From: Methanoregulaceae archaeon UBA467 | GTDB taxonomy: Archaea > Halobacteriota > Methanomicrobia > Methanomicrobiales > Methanospirillaceae | Length of the DNA: 64,000 bases | Direction of reading: 5' to 3' | Assembly: GCA_002503825.1 (NCBI GenBank) | Contig: DASP01000012.1 | Coordinates: forward strand, 1-64,000 | Shown here: in pieces, positions 60,110 through 64,000 of the stretch | How positions within the stretch are numbered: the first letter of the stretch is position 1 | Layout of the letters: every line of letters begins with the position of its first letter | Notes under the pieces: generated by a model | What the model was told of the DNA's origin: nothing | What the model saw: only the letters and a program-made list of their open reading frames with translations | Database searches by the model: none | Translations under genes and position numbers: made by a program

Positions 60110-61822
60110 TCACTCCCCGTGTCTCCGCCAGGCACGCCGGGGGACACGGATCTCAAACCTGGCCCCGTCACCCGGTATACCGGTTTCCCGGATCGTTATG
60201 CCGGTTATCGATAAGATCTCCTTAGAGAGAGCAAGCCCGATACCTGTATTGCGACCAAATCCGTATCCGAAAATCTTCTCCTTGTTGTCGTGCGGGACAC
60301 CCCTGCCATTATCCGAGATCAGGACGAGCAGGTCCTCCTTTCTGGTCACCTCCGTAGATATATCGATTCTCGTTGTATGTTCCCCATGCCGGACCGCATT
60401 CTCGAGTACATTATATACGACCTTTAATGTGAGAGGGTCGGCATAGAGATCAACGTCGTCAATTGTTCGTGTAATTTCGATATCCCCTGCGTCAAGGTCA
60501 GTGATTGCCTTTGTAACCAGCGTTTCGAGCTGCTGCCAGTCCGGCTTGTAAAGACCGATATCCTGGAACTCCCGGGTAAACTGCAGGTGAAGTGCAATTT
60601 TTTTCACCAGTTCCTGGCATTTTGAGAGGAAGTACTCCCGGTTGGCATCCGACACCTTGTCACTCAGGAGTTCCAGGTAGCCCGAAAGCGCCATGACAAG
60701 GTTTGAAATGTCATGCCGGGTCAGCTGCGTCATGAGCGAGATCTTCTCGTTTGCCAGCTGCAGAGCCCGTTCGGACTCTTTCCGGCGGGTGATATCCCGG
60801 ATGATGAGGATAAAACCGGCAGGATCCCCGCCAGGATCATGGACGAGAGCACCTGAAATACTGATGACTACCCCGTCTTCTCCCCCGTGGGTGACTTCAA
60901 GGTCTGACAGGATCCCTTTCTTCAGGAGGACCTGTATAAGAGTAGACGCAACCGGGTCGCTGATGCATTCCGCAATTGTCCGGCCAAGAAGGTCCTCTTC
61001 CCGTGCATTGCATATCGCTGCGGCACGGGCGTTTACCGTGACGATACGGCCGTCCATCGTGCCGAGGATCAGTCCGTCCGGGAGAATCCTGACAATATCC
61101 GGGCCTGCAGTTCCCGGACTTAAGGTAAAGAGCTCATACCTGATGATGGTATACGTGATGATGAGTGAGAAGAGGATGATCCCGACAAACACCATGTTTG
61201 GAAGGTAAATGTTATACAAAGGCAGCACCACCCCGGACGGGAAGCCGCATATAATGACAACGGCAATTCCTGCGCTGACGAGCCGGTACTGGCGCCGGAT
61301 CTTTTTCAGGACCGCCCTTCGCCACGACCAGAAACTGACAAGCAGGGCGGCGGCCATAATAACGAGGATGTAGGCCGTCTCTGCGAGATAGGCCGGGCTA
61401 TCTGTAATCGCCTGGTACACGTATCCTGTCCCTGGCAGAAACTCCACCGTATAAACCAGGGAAGTCCCGATCTCGATGAATGCAAAGATAACTGCAGGGG
61501 CATAGATGAGAACCAGGAATGCCGGGGACCATCTCTTTTTCAACAGTCCGCTGTCGGTGAAGACAAGGATGAAATGGAGCGTGGCGGCAGCGATGACCGC
61601 CCAGAAAGAACTTGCCTTCAGCCAGAACATGGCCCAGTCATAACTTCCCGACTGCCAGATGGAATACTCACCGAATGCCCAGTAGGTGGCGAGTATCATG
61701 ACGAGGAAAAACAGGCGGTGCACAGTGGAACCGGGATTTTTTGCAAGAATGAAGAATCCAAGGGCACAGGTTATAAACGCAGAAAAAATGCAGACGGCAA
61801 CAAAAACAAAAAAAGGTTCCAT
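60110..61822 (-). CDS. 7TM-type histidine kinase
   Basis: 570 residues from ATG 61822; GGGTGA lies nine bases upstream, while the GTG at 61831 overlaps it. Seven membrane helices form the N-terminal 7TM histidine-kinase sensor (FFVFVAVCIFSAFITCALGF to VFVGIILFSLIITYTIIRY). One PAS follows (DIVRILPDGLILGTMDGRI to DITRRKESERA). H-box LTRHDISNLVMALSGYLELL with LQFTREFQDIGLYKPDW, then a complete HATPase: NVLENAVRHGE, DNGRGVPHDN and GRNTGIGLALS. Third kinase of the RHDI class in this window. The neighbouring convergent Cache lipoprotein could be part of the same sensory pathway, though position alone supports that. Confidence 0.92.
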   Translation of the reverse strand: MEPFFVFVAVCIFSAFITCALGFFILAKNPGSTVHRLFFLVMILATYWAFGEYSIWQSGSYDWAMFWLKASSFWAVIAAATLHFILVFTDSGLLKKRWSPAFLVLIYAPAVIFAFIEIGTSLVYTVEFLPGTGYVYQAITDSPAYLAETAYILVIMAAALLVSFWSWRRAVLKKIRRQYRLVSAGIAVVIICGFPSGVVLPLYNIYLPNMVFVGIILFSLIITYTIIRYELFTLSPGTAGPDIVRILPDGLILGTMDGRIVTVNARAAAICNAREEDLLGRTIAECISDPVASTLIQVLLKKGILSDLEVTHGGEDGVVISISGALVHDPGGDPAGFILIIRDITRRKESERALQLANEKISLMTQLTRHDISNLVMALSGYLELLSDKVSDANREYFLSKCQELVKKIALHLQFTREFQDIGLYKPDWQQLETLVTKAITDLDAGDIEITRTIDDVDLYADPLTLKVVYNVLENAVRHGEHTTRIDISTEVTRKEDLLVLISDNGRGVPHDNKEKIFGYGFGRNTGIGLALSKEILSITGITIRETGIPGDGARFEIRVPRRAWRRHGE

Positions 61823-62260
61823 AGCCTGCACTCACCCGGGCATTTCCCTGCATGTACAGAACCACGTTCTGCACCAGAAACCTGCCCCTATTCCTTTTCC
61901 CGCACCCGACCCGAAGAACACCGGATACATGCGCTGGTAGTAGTGTTCCGATATGAATTCAAAATGGTTGTGATTTAATCCGGCAGGGGTAACCATCCGG
62001 GGGGTACGAAGGGAGTCTTACACCCGCCGGGCCATCTGGCATGGAAGGTGCAGCCGGTGACGGAAGAGCACTATGCAATAAAGAACTGCCGGGTGGATGC
62101 CCTGGACTGGGTGATCAGGGCTCGTGTGGCTGATTACGTTTGCATGATACCTGTTGTTTCCTTTATGTTCTCTGCATCCGGGAAAGAAGGGGAATATAAA
62201 AATATACTTATGTATGCTCTGTTTCAGTTTTCACGGGTTCGGATGATTTTTGTAAGATAA

Positions 62261-62304
62261 TTATATATACTTGCAAAATACGGTTTATTAAATAAGGTGG
62301 CAGC
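62261..62304 (+). promoter_or_regulatory. Promoter and ribosome site of the PKD surface-protein gene
   Basis: TATA-like TTATATATAC at 62261-62270, about 35 bp before the ATG at 62305, and AAGGTGG at 62294-62300. The gap 61823-62260 shows no gene I would support; short frames there lack protein-like composition. Confidence 0.55.
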
Positions 62305-64000
62305 ATGGCTATCGGTAGATATAAAATAGTATTTCTTATACTTGTTCTGGGAATGTGTGTCCCGATAACGACGGCAGGCACATTATATATCCAGAATGCG
62401 ACGGTTGCAAATACCGGAGAGACCGTCATTGTAAACATCCTGCTTGACGAGGCACTCCTCGGGGTGTCAGGGTATAATATCTCGGTTTCACTCCTCAACC
62501 CTCCGGTCGGGGAGATTGTCGGCGTTACATTCCCTGACTGGGCGACACTAACAGATAATTCCTCAATTCCCACAGATTCCCTCATATTAAAGGGAGTCGA
62601 TTCTGGTCAGCAGATTACTCCGCCTTCTTATAATGTGTCATTCGGCACCCTGACACTGCAGGGAGACCAGGTCGGAACGAGCATTCTTGCTATCACCATC
62701 AACCAGATCGATGATTTTAACGGGGGTATATTTGTCCCGGATATTCTCTATGGTACCTTCACGGTCGGGGCTCCTGTCACTCCGACACCAAGCACCCCGC
62801 CGGACATCCCGCACGTGTTTTATGGCAGTGCAGTGCTTGCAGGTGGAGAGGATGCCCCGGCCGGGACAGTGGTTGATGCCCGTGTAACCGGAGTTATCAG
62901 CCCGTCAAACGGAAATCCGGTGACTATAACAGTCCCCGGAATATATGGCGGGAGCGGCCCGTTGGACAGGAAACTAATTGTACAGGGCTCTATTCTTCAC
63001 AATGCCCCGATTGAATTTTATATCGGGGGCATACAGGCCGAGTGCTACGATGTGGACCAGGCGAGCGGCTGGCTGGCGACCTACCCGTATCAGTCCGGTG
63101 CTGTCACTGAACTGGACCTGCGGATAAATCCCGGCATCCTGCAGGCCGGATTCGAGGCCGACCCGGAAACAGGGTTTTCACCGCTGTTCGTACAATTCCA
63201 TGACATGACGACCGGTTACCCCACCGCATGGGAATGGGACTTTGGCGATGGCAGTGCGAACGTGACCGATCAGAACCCTGTACACACCTTTACCGCAACC
63301 GTGAACACGACCTATACCGTTACCCTGACCGCCTCTGATAATGCAGGGTCATCTTCGGTAACCGGCGATATTATTGTTTATGAGACCCCGCCCGTCCAGC
63401 CACCCGTCGCTGGTTTCACCGCGAGCCAGACATCAGGGGGAGCCCCGCTGCTCGTCCAGTTCAACGACGCTTCCACCAATTCCCCGGATACATGGTACTG
63501 GACGTTTGGTGACGGCGGGTCTTCAGCTCAGCAAAACCCCATTCATAATTATCTGAATACCGGGACCTACACCGTGAACCTGACGGTTTCCAATGCTGCC
63601 GGTGAAGACACCCTCTCCAGGACAGGGTATATTGTAGTGAACCCGGACTTTTATGCAGATTTTGATGCATCCCCGCTCTCGGGCGATGCCCCGCTTACGG
63701 TCATGTTCACCGACAGGTCCACCGGAGATCCGCTCGTCGTGTTCTATAACTTCGGCGACAGCTCGACCGCCCGTTCGAGAAACCCGGTGCATACCTACCA
63801 GTCCCCCGGGACCTATGATGTCAGCATGACCATCTGGAAGCAGATTGGCGGGAGATTCGTGAGCACTACTACGGTAAAGACCGCACTGATTACCGTTGAG
63901 GGAGGAACTACCCCGGTACTTGCTGCAGACTTTACTGCCGCCCCATTAAGCGGGACTGCACCGCTCACGGTAACATTTACCGATACAACCTCCGGAAATC
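62305..64000 (+). CDS. Secreted cohesin-like / PKD surface protein, cut by the window edge
   Basis: Open from ATG 62305 to the end of the window (565 residues so far). AAGGTGG stands four bases before the start. Signal peptide MAIGRYKIVFLILVLGMCVPITTAG. Residues 27-155 resemble a cohesin-type beta-sandwich (LYIQNATVANTGETVIVNIL, GYNISVSLLN, GTSILAITINQI). After a short Thr/Pro linker comes a second beta domain (HVFYGSAVLAGGEDAPAGTVV). From about 292 there are three PKD domains (YPTAWEWDFGDGS, SPDTWYWTFGDGG, DPLVVFYNFGDSS) and the start of a fourth (PLSGTAPLTVTFTDTTSG). Probably another extracellular adhesion or matrix protein. Whether it is anchored cannot be seen. Confidence 0.88.
   Translation, partial: MAIGRYKIVFLILVLGMCVPITTAGTLYIQNATVANTGETVIVNILLDEALLGVSGYNISVSLLNPPVGEIVGVTFPDWATLTDNSSIPTDSLILKGVDSGQQITPPSYNVSFGTLTLQGDQVGTSILAITINQIDDFNGGIFVPDILYGTFTVGAPVTPTPSTPPDIPHVFYGSAVLAGGEDAPAGTVVDARVTGVISPSNGNPVTITVPGIYGGSGPLDRKLIVQGSILHNAPIEFYIGGIQAECYDVDQASGWLATYPYQSGAVTELDLRINPGILQAGFEADPETGFSPLFVQFHDMTTGYPTAWEWDFGDGSANVTDQNPVHTFTATVNTTYTVTLTASDNAGSSSVTGDIIVYETPPVQPPVAGFTASQTSGGAPLLVQFNDASTNSPDTWYWTFGDGGSSAQQNPIHNYLNTGTYTVNLTVSNAAGEDTLSRTGYIVVNPDFYADFDASPLSGDAPLTVMFTDRSTGDPLVVFYNFGDSSTARSRNPVHTYQSPGTYDVSMTIWKQIGGRFVSTTTVKTALITVEGGTTPVLAADFTAAPLSGTAPLTVTFTDTTSGN

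Noticed and set aside
62048..62260. 70-codon forward frame before the last PKD gene
   Set aside because: GTG start without a good ribosome site, overlaps the promoter of the following gene and shows no motif.

Overview
The window looks like a chromosome segment of a methanogenic archaeon of the order Methanomicrobiales (Methanoregula/Methanospirillum type). The grounds are archaeal TATA-type promoters with short leaders, giant secreted proteins built of PKD, PEGA and beta-helix modules, very many PAS/GAF sensor proteins with the RHDI and NDQIRNPL motifs familiar from that order, an archaeal ThiC and a TrkH-type transporter. The genus is inferred, not proven. There is no rRNA, tRNA, CRISPR array, insertion sequence or phage gene that I can support.

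Layout. 1-8.9 kb: the tail of one gene, small secreted or hypothetical proteins, an HD phosphohydrolase, a secreted PEGA protein, a 1066-residue winged-helix/PAS/GAF sensor regulator without a kinase domain, a TPR protein, a YkgJ-type cysteine-cluster protein and a small Cys-rich protein. 8.9-11.1 kb: an ABC-2 type exporter pair. 11.3-23.7 kb: two large secreted proteins, one of 2969 residues (14 PKD domains, three beta-helix segments and three copies of an unnamed two-part domain) and one of 1112 residues (the same domain, a DUF3344-like region and PEGA repeats). 23.8-28.3 kb: a divergent MoxR / DUF58 / VWA / BatD-like operon. 28.4-32.8 kb: an operon with a TiaS-like single-domain protein, a membrane-anchored protein carrying the same two-part domain in swapped order, and a complete ECF transporter (S, fused double A, T).

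32.9-61.8 kb is mainly signalling. It holds a winged-helix/zinc-ribbon regulator, a chagasin-like lipoprotein, an orphan membrane-anchored substrate-binding protein next to a HAMP/PAS sensor, a MASE3 kinase, a CHASE/GAF/PAS sensor, two response regulators plus a REC/PAS/GAF sensor, a SpoIIE-type phosphatase, a 4-PAS kinase and a 7TM kinase. Interspersed are a LCM-like methyltransferase, MarC, ThiC, TrkH and a binding-protein/Cache lipoprotein. The window ends inside another PKD surface protein.

How it may work together. Three sensors end in a kinase-like helical domain in which the phospho-accepting His position is Asp and the ATPase domain is absent. Three other sensors are complete RHDI/HATPase kinases. 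This suggests a network of catalytic kinases and non-catalytic partners feeding stand-alone receiver proteins. The most novel-looking lead is the unnamed two-part domain. It occurs four times in two secreted giants and once, circularly permuted, in a membrane-anchored protein encoded inside an ECF importer operon, with a MoxR/VWA operon in between. A surface capture and uptake system is a reasonable hypothesis, but its ligand is unknown.
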